Assembly: GCA_022823605.1 (NCBI GenBank)
Contig: JAJEHS010000008.1
Coordinates: forward strand, 363,004-427,003
DNA length: 64,000 nt
DNA from: Paracoccaceae bacterium
Lineage (GTDB): Bacteria > Pseudomonadota > Alphaproteobacteria > Rhodobacterales > Rhodobacteraceae
Reading direction: 5' to 3'
Part shown: positions 26,080 to 35,715 of the stretch, piece by piece
How the letters are laid out: the number at the start of each line of letters is the position of its first letter
Position numbering within the stretch: position 1 is the first letter of the stretch
The notes under the pieces: model-generated
Told to the model about the DNA's origin: nothing
What the model saw: only the letters and a program-made list of their open reading frames with translations
Databases searched by the model: none
Translations under genes and position numbers: made by a program

Positions 26080-27474
26080 ATGAGCAGGCCCCATGTTGTA
26101 AAAGATTTGTCCCAAGCCGAATTCGGCAGAAAGGAAATCATGATCGCCGAGACCGAAATGCCCGGTCTGATGGCATTACGAAAGGAATATAGCGGTCAGA
26201 AACCACTGGAAGGAGCTCGCATAGCCGGTTCACTCCACATGACAATCCAGACTGCGGTTTTGATTGAAACCCTTGTTGATCTGGGTGCAAAGGTCAGATG
26301 GGCTTCCTGCAATATCTTTTCCACACAGGATCATGCGGCTGCAGCGATCGCCGCCCAGGATATACCGGTATTTGCGGTCAAGGGAGAAACACTGCCTGAA
26401 TATTGGGATTACGCTGACATGATCTTCCACTTTGAGGAAGGTTGTGCCAACATGATTCTTGATGATGGTGGAGATGCCACCCTTTACATCTTGCTTGGTG
26501 CAAGAGTTGAAGAGGGAGAAGAGGATCTAATCAAAAATCCCACTTCGGAGGAGGAAGAGGCCTTGTTTGAACGTATAGACATCAGGCGAAAAACCTCTCC
26601 GGGCTGGTTTGTCAAGCAAAGGTACATGATCAGGGGTGTGACCGAGGAAACAACCACGGGTGTCAACAGGTTGTACCAGATGCAGGAAAAGGGATTACTG
26701 CCCTTCCCTGCCATCAACGTGAATGACAGTGTTACCAAGTCCAAATTCGACAACAAGTATGGCTGTCGGGAAAGCCTGGTTGATGGTATTAGACGAGCTA
26801 CTGATACAATGCTCGCAGGCAAGGTTGCTGTGGTATGCGGATATGGAGATGTGGGCAAGGGGTCTGCGGCATCATTACGGGGAGCTGGTGCAAGAGTCAA
26901 GGTTACCGAGATTGATCCGATTTGTGCCCTACAGGCAGCAATGGACGGTTTTGAAGTCGTTACACTTCCGGACGCCCTGCCAATCGCTGACATATTTATT
27001 ACGGCTACTGGCAACAAGGATGTAATTACCATTGATCATATCCGGGACATGAAGGACATGGCCATAGTTGGGAATATTGGCCATTTTGACAACGAAATTC
27101 AGATTTCCTCCCTTCGAAATCATAAATGGACCAATATCAAGGATCAGGTGGACATGATTGAAATGCCTTCAGGCAAACGAATAATCCTCCTGTCTGAGGG
27201 AAGATTGTTGAATCTGGGTAACGCCACCGGCCACCCCAGTTTTGTCATGTCGGCAAGCTTTACCAACCAGGTTCTTGCCCAGATCGAGTTGTTGAACAAT
27301 GGCCAGAATTATGAAAACAGGGTATATACACTTCCCAAGCACCTGGATGAAAAAGTTGCAACCCTTCATCTGGAAAGGTTGGGCGTAAGTCTGACTTCGC
27401 TCAGCGATGAACAGGCTGATTATATCGGGGTAAACAAGTTGGGTCCATTCAAGGCCGAACATTACAGATATTAA
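26080..27474 (+). CDS. ahcY: Adenosylhomocysteinase
   Basis: A 464-residue NAD-dependent enzyme that hydrolyses S-adenosylhomocysteine to adenosine and homocysteine, keeping methylation going. Visible motifs are [32 protein letters not shown], the NAD loop [12 protein letters not shown] and the C-terminal signature [13 protein letters not shown] start at ATG 26080, which has a near-perfect GGAGGTG box; an in-frame GTG at 26071 belongs to that box. alkD-like follows 31 bp downstream. Confidence 0.97.
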   Translation: MSRPHVVKDLSQAEFGRKEIMIAETEMPGLMALRKEYSGQKPLEGARIAGSLHMTIQTAVLIETLVDLGAKVRWASCNIFSTQDHAAAAIAAQDIPVFAVKGETLPEYWDYADMIFHFEEGCANMILDDGGDATLYILLGARVEEGEEDLIKNPTSEEEEALFERIDIRRKTSPGWFVKQRYMIRGVTEETTTGVNRLYQMQEKGLLPFPAINVNDSVTKSKFDNKYGCRESLVDGIRRATDTMLAGKVAVVCGYGDVGKGSAASLRGAGARVKVTEIDPICALQAAMDGFEVVTLPDALPIADIFITATGNKDVITIDHIRDMKDMAIVGNIGHFDNEIQISSLRNHKWTNIKDQVDMIEMPSGKRIILLSEGRLLNLGNATGHPSFVMSASFTNQVLAQIELLNNGQNYENRVYTLPKHLDEKVATLHLERLGVSLTSLSDEQADYIGVNKLGPFKAEHYRY

Positions 27475-27505
27475 CATCCGGGTTTTTGATACCGAACATA
27501 AGTTC

Positions 27506-28213
27506 ATGAGCGACCTCAACTCGACTTTCAGGGAGAAATTACTAACCCGGTTTTCAGAGGCTGGCGATCCTGATACAGCCAAATATCAGCAATCCTACAT
27601 GAAAACCGATATGCCCTTTTGGGGAGTGAAAACACCCCAAACAAGGAAGATTGTCTCATCCCTGATCAAGGAATCCCCGATAGAATCCCCTGAAGAATGG
27701 GTAAGCCTGATGGATTTCATTTGGACCAATGCTTCAAGGAGAGAAGAGTGGTATGCCTCGATTGAAATACTCAACCATGCCAAATTCAGGAAATGGGTTC
27801 TTCCCGGGCATATGGATTTCGTTGAAAAGATGGTTGTTGAGGGTGCTTGGTGGGAAATCATAGATCCGATTGCTACCCATGGCGTACACCGGATGCTGAT
27901 CAATCAACCGCTGGAAACATCCGTAATTTTGAGAAATTGGGCACAATCCACGAATATTTGGAAAAGAAGAACGGCCATATTGACCCAACTTCTCAGCAAG
28001 GAGAAAATGGATTGGAACATGCAGTTGGAAATCATGGAGCATTCATTGGCCGAGAAGGAATTTTTCCTACAAAAGGCCATAGGTTGGATCCTGCGGCAAT
28101 ATTCACGTACAAATCCTCAAAGGGTGGAGGATTATGTATCCCAAAATGAACAACGCCTTTCCTCACTTGCGAAAAGGGAAGGGATGAAATGGATCCTGAA
28201 AAACAGATCTTGA
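27506..28213 (+). CDS. DNA alkylation repair protein, AlkD-like
   Basis: A 235-residue HEAT-like repeat protein of the AlkC/AlkD glycosylase family. Landmarks are FWGVKTPQTRKIV, ASRREEWYASIEIL, EGAWWEIIDPIATHGV and a C-terminal KAIGWILRQYSRTNP. Family members remove positively charged N-alkyl purines. It ends 5 bp from the convergent EVE gene. Confidence 0.9.
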   Translation: MSDLNSTFREKLLTRFSEAGDPDTAKYQQSYMKTDMPFWGVKTPQTRKIVSSLIKESPIESPEEWVSLMDFIWTNASRREEWYASIEILNHAKFRKWVLPGHMDFVEKMVVEGAWWEIIDPIATHGVHRMLINQPLETSVILRNWAQSTNIWKRRTAILTQLLSKEKMDWNMQLEIMEHSLAEKEFFLQKAIGWILRQYSRTNPQRVEDYVSQNEQRLSSLAKREGMKWILKNRS

Positions 28214-28218
28214 GGATT

Positions 28219-28635
28219 TTATTCGATCCCGCCCATCCTGCAGACTTCCTCCCACTCATCCTTGGCAACGGGTTGAACCGATAGTCGCGTGTTATTGACC
28301 AATACCATATCGGCCAATTTGGGATTATTCTTGCAATCCTGAAGGGTAACCGGCTTGGGAAAGGACTGAACGGCCTTCACATCAACACATTCCCACCTTT
28401 CATCATCGGTAGTGCTGTCGGGGTGAGCCAGGGCAACGACTTCAACAATTCCCACGATTTCCTTTGTTGTTTGGGAATGGTAGAAAAATCCCAGATCACC
28501 CAACTGCATATTTCGCATGTTGTTTCTGGCCTGATAATTTCGAATCCCATCCCATTCCTCGCCAATGTCCCCCTTGGCAAGTTGTTCCTCCCAACTCCAG
28601 GTTGAAGGTTCTGATTTAAATAACCAATATGCCAT
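28219..28635 (-). CDS. EVE domain protein
   Basis: A 138-residue single-domain EVE protein of the PUA-like/YTH-related fold, thought to bind modified bases. It begins with the family signature MAYWLFKSEPSTWSWEE, then GIRNYQARNNMRNM, GDLGFFYHS and EIVGIVEVV. A strong AGGAG box precedes the start. It lies 76 bp after tsaD in the minus direction. The target is unknown. Confidence 0.93.
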   Translation of the reverse strand: MAYWLFKSEPSTWSWEEQLAKGDIGEEWDGIRNYQARNNMRNMQLGDLGFFYHSQTTKEIVGIVEVVALAHPDSTTDDERWECVDVKAVQSFPKPVTLQDCKNNPKLADMVLVNNTRLSVQPVAKDEWEEVCRMGGIE

Positions 28636-28711
28636 TCAATACTCCTCAATCTTGTTAAAAATTCCAATAAATCACACTATCAAATTCCAACAATGGTGAA
28701 AACGCCCCTTT

Positions 28712-29812
28712 CTACGATTTTGCTCCCCTCTTGCCTCCTCCGAGTATTGGAGAACTTGAAGTATCCAAGGGCCATCTCGAACGTGCCTCCAGATCAAACC
28801 CATCAAAGTTGCCGGTTCTGAATTTTTCAATTCCTACCCAGGCAATCATAGCCCCGTTATCGGTACAGTATTCCAACGGTGGGGCGTAGAACTTTATTTC
28901 GTTAACCTTGCAAACATCCTCGACATCCTTTCTGATCATCTGGTTTGCAGCGACACCACCGGAAATGGCAAACAAAGTGGGTTTTTGCCCGACAGTTTCT
29001 TCAAAAATCTTCAGGGCAACCTGTGATTTTTGGCTCAAGGACTCACTTACAGCCTTTTGGAAACTGGCACACAGGTCGGCCATTCTGGTTTCAGATATTG
29101 TTCCTTCTTCAGATATTATCTTTTCCTTTTCCCTCAGAAGGGAGGTTTTCAACCCGGAGAAAGATAAATTGCATCCCTGTTGGTTTTTTAAGGGTCTGGG
29201 AAAGGCATATTTTGTGGGATTGCCAGATATTGCCATCTTTTCAATAGCAGGTCCTCCCGGTTGGGGCAAACCAAGTTGTCGTGCGGTTTTATCAAATGCT
29301 TCACCAGGTGCATCATCAATGGTACCGCCCAATCGGATGAAATCATCAGGACTCAGGACCGCCAGGAATTGACAGTGACCTCCCGATACCAGCAAGCACA
29401 GGAATGGAAAATCGACCTGATGGGTCAGTCGGACTGTCAGGGCATGCGCTGCAAGATGATTTACACCAACCAAAGGCAACCCGCTTCCGGCGGCAAGACC
29501 CTTGGCAAAGGAGACACCCGAAATCACACCTCCGATGAGACCAGGACCTGCGGTAACGGCTATGCAATCAAGATCCGACAAATTCAACCGGGCAGAATTC
29601 AGCGCTTCAATCGTACATTTGTCAAGTCGGTCAGAATGGGCTCTGGCAGCAATTTCCGGTACTATGCCACCATATTGTTCATGAAGCGTACCCTGGTTTT
29701 GAACCACCATTGAGAGCACTTCAGGATTTTGACCCTGGGTATGGCTTACAATTGCAGCAGAGGTATCATCACAACTGCTTTCAATTCCTAGGACCTTGAT
29801 ACTGGAACACAT
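28712..29812 (-). CDS. tsaD: tRNA threonylcarbamoyladenosine synthase subunit TsaD
   Basis: A 366-residue ASKHA-fold enzyme that transfers the threonylcarbamoyl group to A37 of tRNA. GIESSCDDTSAAIV opens the protein. HLAAHALTVRL holds the metal HxxxH pair, and LVSGGHCQFL and FAISGGVAANQMIR are ATP-site motifs. Divergent from hemD, a common alphaproteobacterial arrangement. Confidence 0.96.
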   Translation of the reverse strand: MCSSIKVLGIESSCDDTSAAIVSHTQGQNPEVLSMVVQNQGTLHEQYGGIVPEIAARAHSDRLDKCTIEALNSARLNLSDLDCIAVTAGPGLIGGVISGVSFAKGLAAGSGLPLVGVNHLAAHALTVRLTHQVDFPFLCLLVSGGHCQFLAVLSPDDFIRLGGTIDDAPGEAFDKTARQLGLPQPGGPAIEKMAISGNPTKYAFPRPLKNQQGCNLSFSGLKTSLLREKEKIISEEGTISETRMADLCASFQKAVSESLSQKSQVALKIFEETVGQKPTLFAISGGVAANQMIRKDVEDVCKVNEIKFYAPPLEYCTDNGAMIAWVGIEKFRTGNFDGFDLEARSRWPLDTSSSPILGGGKRGAKS

Positions 29813-29944
29813 AATCCACTTAACGCTGGCTAAATTTGTTTAATTAAAATCATCGGAAAAAATCCTATTTTATCTCAAATAATATGATTGAAGAAACCAA
29901 ATCAGAAGTTAAAAGAAAGCCAATATCTTCTGCCTTTACAATAA

Positions 29945-30670
29945 TTGGGTAACGATGTGTCTCAAATATTTCGTTCAATCCTGCTTACCAGACCCATTAA
30001 GGCATCGAAGAGAATCAAAGGAGAATTATTGGCCATCAACAATCAGTTGGATATCTGTATATCCCCTTTGATTGAAATACAGTACCCAACCTACGACTTC
30101 CCCCAACAGCAATATTCGGGTTATGTCTTTACTTCCAAAAATGCCATTCTTTCGCTCTTGTCCAAGGGCATGAACTTGGGAAGAGTCAATGTATATTGCG
30201 TAGGTAATCAAACCCGAGCACAGGCAATCATTGCAGGATATAATGTTAAACAAACCTTCAATCGGGTTGAAGAAATGGTTATCGGTCTGGAGAAGTCCGA
30301 ATTCCCTGACAAGTTGTTTTATTTTCGTGGAGAGCATGTTTCCCAGGATTTGAAAACGGTTCTGGGGAACAAGGGAATAGAAGTCGAGGAATTGATTGTA
30401 TATAACCAGCGGGAATGCCCACTGGCAAAGGAAGCACTTACTTTATTGTCCGAAAAGCCATGCTTAATCCCATTGTATTCCGCCAGAACGGCCAGGTTGT
30501 TTTCCAATGAGGTCAAGGAAATCCCTGCAAAAGGGCAACTGATCTTCTGCATGAGTGAGAATATTAAACAGGGGATTGCACTTGATTGGGAAACCAGGGT
30601 TGCTTCGGAGGGCTTCAATCCAAGGGTGATAGTCCAGCAGTCTCAAATGAATTTTCACAATGGTACGTGA
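29945..30670 (+). CDS. hemD: Uroporphyrinogen-III synthase
   Basis: A roughly 240-residue HemD-fold protein that cyclises hydroxymethylbilane in heme synthesis. Sequence conservation is weak, as usual. SILLTRPIKASKRI, YVFTSKNAILSL, FYFRGEHVSQDL and YNQRECPLAKEA are recognisable. The context (divergent tsaD, then Mic60-like and hemY) supports it. The start is uncertain: TTG 29945 or GTG 29957, neither with a clear ribosome-binding site. Confidence 0.85.
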   Translation: MGNDVSQIFRSILLTRPIKASKRIKGELLAINNQLDICISPLIEIQYPTYDFPQQQYSGYVFTSKNAILSLLSKGMNLGRVNVYCVGNQTRAQAIIAGYNVKQTFNRVEEMVIGLEKSEFPDKLFYFRGEHVSQDLKTVLGNKGIEVEELIVYNQRECPLAKEALTLLSEKPCLIPLYSARTARLFSNEVKEIPAKGQLIFCMSENIKQGIALDWETRVASEGFNPRVIVQQSQMNFHNGT

Positions 30671-30846
30671 GAGTATTCGGTCGAGATTTTTCACCAAGAT
30701 TTCTTCAATTAAGATTGATACTAGCGAAATGGTTCAGGGTGTTTATGGCCTTGTGAATCATTTTTGCTAAAATTTCCTCGGTTTTCCCCTATGTTCAATG
30801 TTATGAAAGTCCGTAATCACAGATTTCAGTTTTTGTTTGCCGGGTT

Positions 30847-30874
30847 TTGGACTTTGGATATTCTTGTGTATAAT
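30847..30874 (+). promoter_or_regulatory. Sigma-70-like promoter for the mic60-hemY pair
   Basis: TTGGAC (30847-30852) and TATAAT (30869-30874) are separated by 16 bp, about 75 bp before the Mic60-like start. The 279-bp gap after hemD otherwise shows nothing, so the pair is probably transcribed separately from hemD. Confidence 0.55.
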
Positions 30875-30949
30875 CCACCTGATTGATTCAGGGCAGAATT
30901 GCGGATAGGCCAACGAAAAACACCCTAATGGTACCAACAGGAAAGAGCT

Positions 30950-32515
30950 ATGTCTGATAACACATCCGACAGAAATGACGATGGTGAGGAAATTGCAGAA
31001 ATGATTGCAGAATCACCGCCCGAGCAGCCCGGGAAAGGCAAGCAATCAAACAATGAGAGTAGATTGAACAGGTGGATGGATAAAATAGCCGGTCTGATCT
31101 TCAGGGCCATTGTCTTTGGACTGATTGCAGGTGGTGTTGGTGTTGCTCTTATCCTTTTGGTTCCGCAACAATTCCTTCCCAGCATGCCATCTGAGGGAAA
31201 TATGGAAATTTCCAGTCTCATGGAGGAAAGTATTTCTGGGGTTGGCGAACAGGTTGAAGAACTGCAAATTACAATGATTCCGGCCCTTGAGGAACGAATA
31301 AGTGGTCTGGAGGAAAATATTTCGCAATTGAGCAGTGTTTTGGAAGAAGCAGATAGCCAAAATGCTGCCTTGGCTTCCGAGTTGAATTCAATCAATGAGG
31401 TCATGGAGGACCAAACGGAACAATTGACCAGATTTAGACTAGATTTGGATACCTTGACCGGAAAACATGATGCACTCAGGAGTAATCTGGATACAACTCT
31501 GGTGGATTTGCAGGAGAGTCTGGTTGCTTTGGGGACAGATTTGGAGGTGATTGAAGCTGACAACAGGAAACTGAAGGAAGACTTTACAGCACTATCATGG
31601 TCCATGCCCATGAGTTCCAATTCTGGCTCAGAAGTGGGTGGGGTTACCGGTTCAAGTGAAGGCAATCAAGCAGCCGGGACAAATGGCCAGATGGTATTGC
31701 TGGAGGCAAGGATACAGAGAATAGGTGAGAAAATTCTGGAAATTGATGTGCTTTCAAGGAGCTTGACAAGTTTGGGTGAAGAAGTGACTGATCTTCGAAT
31801 GGAACTTTCAGGCTTAAGTACCAGTCAGGGTTTGATGAATGAGTTGGTTGAGAATATCGAAAATGTCGGTACTCGGCTTCCTGGTCTGGAAGAGGAATTG
31901 GCTCTACTACGGGAGCAAAACCGAATGCTTGCCAATCAGGTTACCGAAGTAAGGGATAATACAGTGGGGCTGGAATCTGAACTGGTTGCTCTTTCCTCCC
32001 AGACGGTTGGTGAAAACTCCTTGCGAAACCTGACTTTGGTTGGAATACAGGCTGCTGTGGAAGCAGGTATCCCATATGCTGCAATAATTGGAGAAAGTCA
32101 AATCAACAGTTTGGAATTGCCAGCCATCATTCTTGAGTTATCAGAAGATGGTGTTGCTACACTGCTGGAGCTCCAGAATGAATTTGAAGACTTGATTACC
32201 GAAGCTTTGAGGGCTGTAGAAACAGGTGCTGAGAGCGGGTCGATTCAGGACATGGCCAGAAGTATAGTTTCTTCCCTGGTTCAGGTGAGATCCCTGACAC
32301 CGAGAGAAGGAGATGATGCAATAGCTGTATTATCCAGACTCGAAGAAAGACTGAAAAAAGGTGATCTGGAAAGTGTATTGGAGTTGTATGCTCAACTTCC
32401 CCAACCGGTTCAGGTAACATTGGAAAGTTGGAAACACAAGGTACAGAACAGATTGGATTTATTGGTTGCAGTGGAAGAGTCATTATCAAAGCCATTGACT
32501 GTAACAGGCCAGTAA
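30950..32515 (+). CDS. Mic60/mitofilin-like inner-membrane protein
   Basis: This 521-residue protein has an acidic N-terminus and one membrane helix (about residues 48-72, LIFRAIVFGLIAGGVGVALI). A long coiled-coil region rich in Leu, Glu and Gln follows, to about residue 340. The C-terminal domain (NLTLVGIQAAVEAGIPYAAI to the end) resembles the mitofilin signature of alphaproteobacterial Mic60. Those proteins shape membranes and sit next to hemY, exactly as here. The start is ATG 30950 with AGGAAAGAG upstream. hemY begins 1 bp after its stop. The assignment rests on architecture and context. Confidence 0.8.
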   Translation: MSDNTSDRNDDGEEIAEMIAESPPEQPGKGKQSNNESRLNRWMDKIAGLIFRAIVFGLIAGGVGVALILLVPQQFLPSMPSEGNMEISSLMEESISGVGEQVEELQITMIPALEERISGLEENISQLSSVLEEADSQNAALASELNSINEVMEDQTEQLTRFRLDLDTLTGKHDALRSNLDTTLVDLQESLVALGTDLEVIEADNRKLKEDFTALSWSMPMSSNSGSEVGGVTGSSEGNQAAGTNGQMVLLEARIQRIGEKILEIDVLSRSLTSLGEEVTDLRMELSGLSTSQGLMNELVENIENVGTRLPGLEEELALLREQNRMLANQVTEVRDNTVGLESELVALSSQTVGENSLRNLTLVGIQAAVEAGIPYAAIIGESQINSLELPAIILELSEDGVATLLELQNEFEDLITEALRAVETGAESGSIQDMARSIVSSLVQVRSLTPREGDDAIAVLSRLEERLKKGDLESVLELYAQLPQPVQVTLESWKHKVQNRLDLLVAVEESLSKPLTVTGQ

Positions 32516-32516
32516 C

Positions 32517-33962
32517 ATGATTTGGTCCCTGACAAAGATTTCCCTGTTCATACTGGCGGTAGCCGCCCTAAGCATGGGGTTTGCCTATTTATTGGACCTC
32601 CAGGGCAGTGTTACCTTTGAAATTCTGAATTATGAGATAACAACCAGTCTGGTAAACCTGATTATTCTGCTCTTGATTCTTATTCCTGTAATCTGGGTAG
32701 TGTACTTCCTGTTTGGTTTGGTTTTGGCTGTTTTCAGATTTTTTGTTGGTGATGAAACTGCTTTAACCAGATACCTGAATCGTAACAAGGATAGAAAGGG
32801 TTACGAAGCCTTGGCTGAGAGCATGGTGGCAATGGCAGCGGGAGAACCCTCGGAGGCTGCACATAAGATTGCTCTTGCGGAAAGGCATTTGGGTCGTCCG
32901 GAATTGACTGGTCTTTTGGCTGCACAATCTGCCGAACGTATGGGAAACAAGGATAAAGCCCAGGATGTTTACAAGAAACTGCTTGGTGATGACAAGACAA
33001 GGTTTGTCGGAATCGTGGGCATATTGAAACACCGTCTTGAAGTAGGAGACACCAAAACAGCACTGCAATTGGCCAAAAAGGCCTTCGAATTGAAACCGGG
33101 CCATGAAGAAACTCAAATTATCCTTTTGCGTCTGCAAACCAGTGAAGCGGATTGGGAAGGAGTAAGGAACACTTGGAAAGCACGATTTGACCGCAAGCGA
33201 ATCAGCAAGCAGGAATATGTCCATGGTACGGCTGTTACTCTGTTTGCTGAAGGCAAAAAACTACTGAAGGAGGGAAACCAAGAGGGTTCCCTCAAGGTTT
33301 TTGAGGCCAACAAGCTTGCACCATCATTGGTGCCGGCTGCTGTTTTGGCTGCCCAGCTGAAGAATGGTGATGGTGACCATAAAAACGCCAATCGTATTTT
33401 GACCAAGGCCTGGAATCTTGAACCACATCCGGATTTGGCCCAAGCATATACTGAGTTGGAACCGGACGAAACTGATCAACACCGACATGAGAGGTTCAAG
33501 AAACTTATTGCCAAGACACTCATGCATCCGGAATCCAGAATGACAATGGCTGAATTGGCGATTTCGAGAGGAGATTTCGGAGTTGCCAGTCATGAACTGG
33601 AGAATATTCATCAGGATGACCCCACGGTTAGAACCTTTCTCATCATGGCTGCAATTGAAAAAGGTAAAGGTTCGCCAGACCAGAATGTGAAATCATTGTT
33701 GAGTAACGCCTTGACTGCACCAAGGGGGAATCAATGGATTTGCAACACCTGTCAGCAAATTCACAAGGAATGGCAACCAGTTTGTATTTCCTGTCAGGCA
33801 TTTGATACATTGACCTGGCGAAGGGAAGAGGAAGAAACAACAAGTCTTCCATCTTCGATAAAGCTCTTGCCCCTGATAAATGAAGAGGATTTCGAAAGCG
33901 AAACCCTTATTGAAGACAATTCTACTGATGAAATTATAAATTTAGGATATAAATTAGGATAA
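32517..33962 (+). CDS. hemY: HemY-like TPR membrane protein
   Basis: A 481-residue protein with two N-terminal membrane helices (about 8-25 and 45-70), the HemY N-domain and TPR-like helices (QSAERMGNKDKAQDVYKKLL, ALQLAKKAFELKPGHEE). The C-terminal zinc-ribbon-like element has WICNTCQQIH and CISCQAFDTLTW. Such proteins accompany late heme synthesis genes; the precise function is not settled. It is co-transcribed with the Mic60-like gene and ends 4 bp before tRNA-Thr. Confidence 0.88.
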   Translation: MIWSLTKISLFILAVAALSMGFAYLLDLQGSVTFEILNYEITTSLVNLIILLLILIPVIWVVYFLFGLVLAVFRFFVGDETALTRYLNRNKDRKGYEALAESMVAMAAGEPSEAAHKIALAERHLGRPELTGLLAAQSAERMGNKDKAQDVYKKLLGDDKTRFVGIVGILKHRLEVGDTKTALQLAKKAFELKPGHEETQIILLRLQTSEADWEGVRNTWKARFDRKRISKQEYVHGTAVTLFAEGKKLLKEGNQEGSLKVFEANKLAPSLVPAAVLAAQLKNGDGDHKNANRILTKAWNLEPHPDLAQAYTELEPDETDQHRHERFKKLIAKTLMHPESRMTMAELAISRGDFGVASHELENIHQDDPTVRTFLIMAAIEKGKGSPDQNVKSLLSNALTAPRGNQWICNTCQQIHKEWQPVCISCQAFDTLTWRREEEETTSLPSSIKLLPLINEEDFESETLIEDNSTDEIINLGYKLG

Positions 33963-33966
33963 AAGT

Positions 33967-34042
33967 GCCGGGGTAGCTCAGACGGTAGAGCGGGTCATTC
34001 GTAATGACTAGGTCGGGGGTTCAAGTCCCTTCTCCGGCACCA
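33967..34042 (+). tRNA. tRNA-Thr (anticodon CGT)
   Basis: A 76-nt cloverleaf. The acceptor GCCGGGG pairs with CTCCGGC (one G-U). The D arm is GCTC-AGACGGTAGA-GC, the anticodon stem GGTCA/TGACT with loop TTCGTAA, and the T arm GGGGG-TTCAAGT-CCCTT. The 3' CCA is encoded. The anticodon CGT reads ACG (threonine). Confidence 0.95.
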
Positions 34043-34090
34043 TTTTCCCAAAACATGGCAGTTGGTACCAAGCATCTCTGCGACAGAGGT

Positions 34091-34114
34091 TTATTTGTCC
34101 TTCAGGATAAATAA
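34091..34114 (+). terminator. Hairpin downstream of tRNA-Thr
   Basis: TTATTTGTCC pairs with GGATAAATAA around TTCA with one mismatch. There is no T-run, so termination of the tRNA transcript is only plausible. Confidence 0.3.
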
Positions 34115-34207
34115 GAGTTGAAGGCCCTGCAATATTTACGAAAGTGCCCAGTGGTAGATATCCACATCCAATAGTGGGTCAGTGTGTTAATCTTTTTTCA
34201 ATGATCA

Positions 34208-34963
34208 TTATGGCTTAATCGCCACAAAATTGAGTCGGACATAATCCACAGTCCAGGTGCCGTCAGATGCACATATCAAAGGACGAAGCCTTTCCACCAT
34301 ACTGCTCAGGATTTCACCACGATCAGTGTCTGAAAGATCAAATAGTATTTCGTTGCAGAAAGTATCAAACCAGCCCCTCACATTTGTTGGTAAGGGTGTT
34401 GGTCGCTTGCGTAAACTGCATTTGATAACATTAAATCCAACTTTCTCCAATCTTTTACGTTGCTCGTCAGGTGTTGGAAAAACCCAAGGATTGCGTGCAG
34501 CAAAATCAATACCATTCTCTGCCAATATTTCCGTGAGTGATCGACAAATAAGTGAAATATTGCCATCACCGCCCATTTCCACGACAAAACGTCCACCCGG
34601 CTTCAGAGCATGAAAAACTCTCGTTATGAGTTGTTGTTGACGTGGCATCCAATGGAGGGCAGCATTAGAGAATACCGCATCAAATTCATCTTCAAATTGT
34701 ATGTTCTGGGCATCTTCAATGCGAGTGTTAACACCCCTACTGCGAGCTGCTTCCACAAAACTGGAACTACTATCAATCCCTAAAACCGTAGCTCCCTGCT
34801 CCATGATAAAGGCACCCAACTCACCGTCGCCACATCCGATGTCCAAGATTTTTTCACCCCGTTGGGGTGCAAGGTCCTGCATCACCTCTTGAGCAAGGGC
34901 AGAGACAAAGTTGGCGTGAAGTGTGTAATCTTGTGTTTTCCAGTAATCTTTATTTGATTTCAT
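34208..34963 (-). CDS. Class I SAM-dependent methyltransferase
   Basis: A 251-residue small-molecule methyltransferase resembling the trans-aconitate methyltransferase group. Motif I is ILDIGCGDGELGAFI, followed by VLGIDSSSSFVEAA, FDAVFSNAALHWM and LKPGGRFVVEMGGDGN. The substrate cannot be told from sequence. It stands alone between tRNA-Thr and a small mobile cassette, in a part that looks accessory. Confidence 0.88.
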   Translation of the reverse strand: MKSNKDYWKTQDYTLHANFVSALAQEVMQDLAPQRGEKILDIGCGDGELGAFIMEQGATVLGIDSSSSFVEAARSRGVNTRIEDAQNIQFEDEFDAVFSNAALHWMPRQQQLITRVFHALKPGGRFVVEMGGDGNISLICRSLTEILAENGIDFAARNPWVFPTPDEQRKRLEKVGFNVIKCSLRKRPTPLPTNVRGWFDTFCNEILFDLSDTDRGEILSSMVERLRPLICASDGTWTVDYVRLNFVAIKP

Positions 34964-35137
34964 GATTTATGGTATTCCTTGGTGCGCAATTGAACTTACA
35001 CCTCATTATCCTCGTCTGAATCTATCTGCCTCTCCCAATAATTCAACTAGTTGCCTGAAAAAGTCATTTATCTTTTCATGGCGTATTCTTACCATGTTAG
35101 GTATGAGTTCCTGACCAGATTCCAAATATCTTAAATA

Positions 35138-35158
35138 AGGGAATTATATACGATAGTG
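35138..35158 (+). repeat. Left terminal inverted repeat of GFA cassette
   Basis: A perfect 21-bp match to the reverse complement of 35681-35701. Its first 17 bp also pair with 35172-35188 (one mismatch), forming a hairpin at the cassette end. Confidence 0.9.
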
Positions 35159-35198
35159 CCACCCTTGAGCAATCGTATCTAATTCCCTAGCAATCCCG

Positions 35199-35642
35199 CT
35201 ACTCCGTAGCGTCAGCAACCACGCGCAGGGATGTCCGCGAAGTGCCGTCGAGGCGCAGGATGTCGTCCGCGATTTGGAGCCACGGCAGGCGGCACCCTTC
35301 ATGGGCGTGGAGTTCCGGCGGCAGTTTCGCTGCCTGATCGATGAGGCCGAGAGGGACGTAAAGCTGACCCGGCAGATAATCGAAGGCAGCCGCCAGCGGC
35401 GAACCGCAGTCGGGGCAGAACCAACGGCTCACACCTGGGGTAAAGGATTTGGATACCGGCCAGGCTGGAGACGCCTGTACGGCATTCTCTCCAAAGGCAG
35501 CGAAGGCCGCGACCGGAGCCCCGGTGATCCGGCGGCAATCGATACAGTGGCAATAAGCGACACTCTGAGGTGCCTCTTGCGAGGACAGGGTGATGCCGCC
35601 GCAATAGCAACGACCCGTGATGTGGCCCGGAACCTCTGCCAT
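35199..35642 (-). CDS. GFA-family protein (CENP-V/GFA zinc fold)
   Basis: A 147-residue protein of the glutathione-dependent formaldehyde-activating-like family. Zinc ligands are seen in GRCYCGGITLS, CHCIDCRRITG and WFCPDCGSPLAA. The biochemical role of most members is unknown. I start at ATG 35642 (MAEVPGHITG), which has AGGAAGGGG upstream; a longer reading would begin with TTG next to the terminal repeat. GC content is markedly higher than in the neighbours, which suggests recent transfer as cargo of the flanking repeats. Confidence 0.85.
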   Translation of the reverse strand: MAEVPGHITGRCYCGGITLSSQEAPQSVAYCHCIDCRRITGAPVAAFAAFGENAVQASPAWPVSKSFTPGVSRWFCPDCGSPLAAAFDYLPGQLYVPLGLIDQAAKLPPELHAHEGCRLPWLQIADDILRLDGTSRTSLRVVADATE

Positions 35643-35680
35643 ATTCCCCTTCCTACTACCCATCCTTGCGCAATTCAAGT

Positions 35681-35701
35681 CACTATCGTATATAATTCCC
35701 T
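35681..35701 (-). repeat. Right terminal inverted repeat of GFA cassette
   Basis: Reverse complement of 35138-35158 without mismatch. It ends 14 bp before the stop codon of the uronate dehydrogenase-like gene. Confidence 0.9.
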
Positions 35702-35715
35702 AAATTTAAGTCTTA

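Larger units (their letters stand above)
35138..35701. mobile_element. 564-bp cassette with 21-bp terminal inverted repeats carrying a GFA gene
   Basis: The left end AGGGAATTATATACGATAG continues with TG (35138-35158) and is perfectly repeated in inverted orientation at 35681-35701. The flanks extend the repeat imperfectly (CTTAAAT outside each end). A third, inverted copy with one mismatch lies at 35172-35188, so the left end folds into a 17-bp stem with a 17-nt loop. The only cargo is a GC-rich GFA gene, clearly different in composition from its neighbours. No transposase is present, so it would be non-autonomous. A target duplication is not clear. Confidence 0.7.

Noticed and set aside
33967..34042. 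tRNA-Thr as attachment site for the following accessory patch
   Set aside because: I found no repeat of the tRNA 3' end downstream and no integrase nearby.
35138..35701. Integron gene cassette with attC
   Set aside because: The ends lack the GTTRRRY/RYYYAAC core sites, and the repeats are perfect terminal inverted repeats instead.
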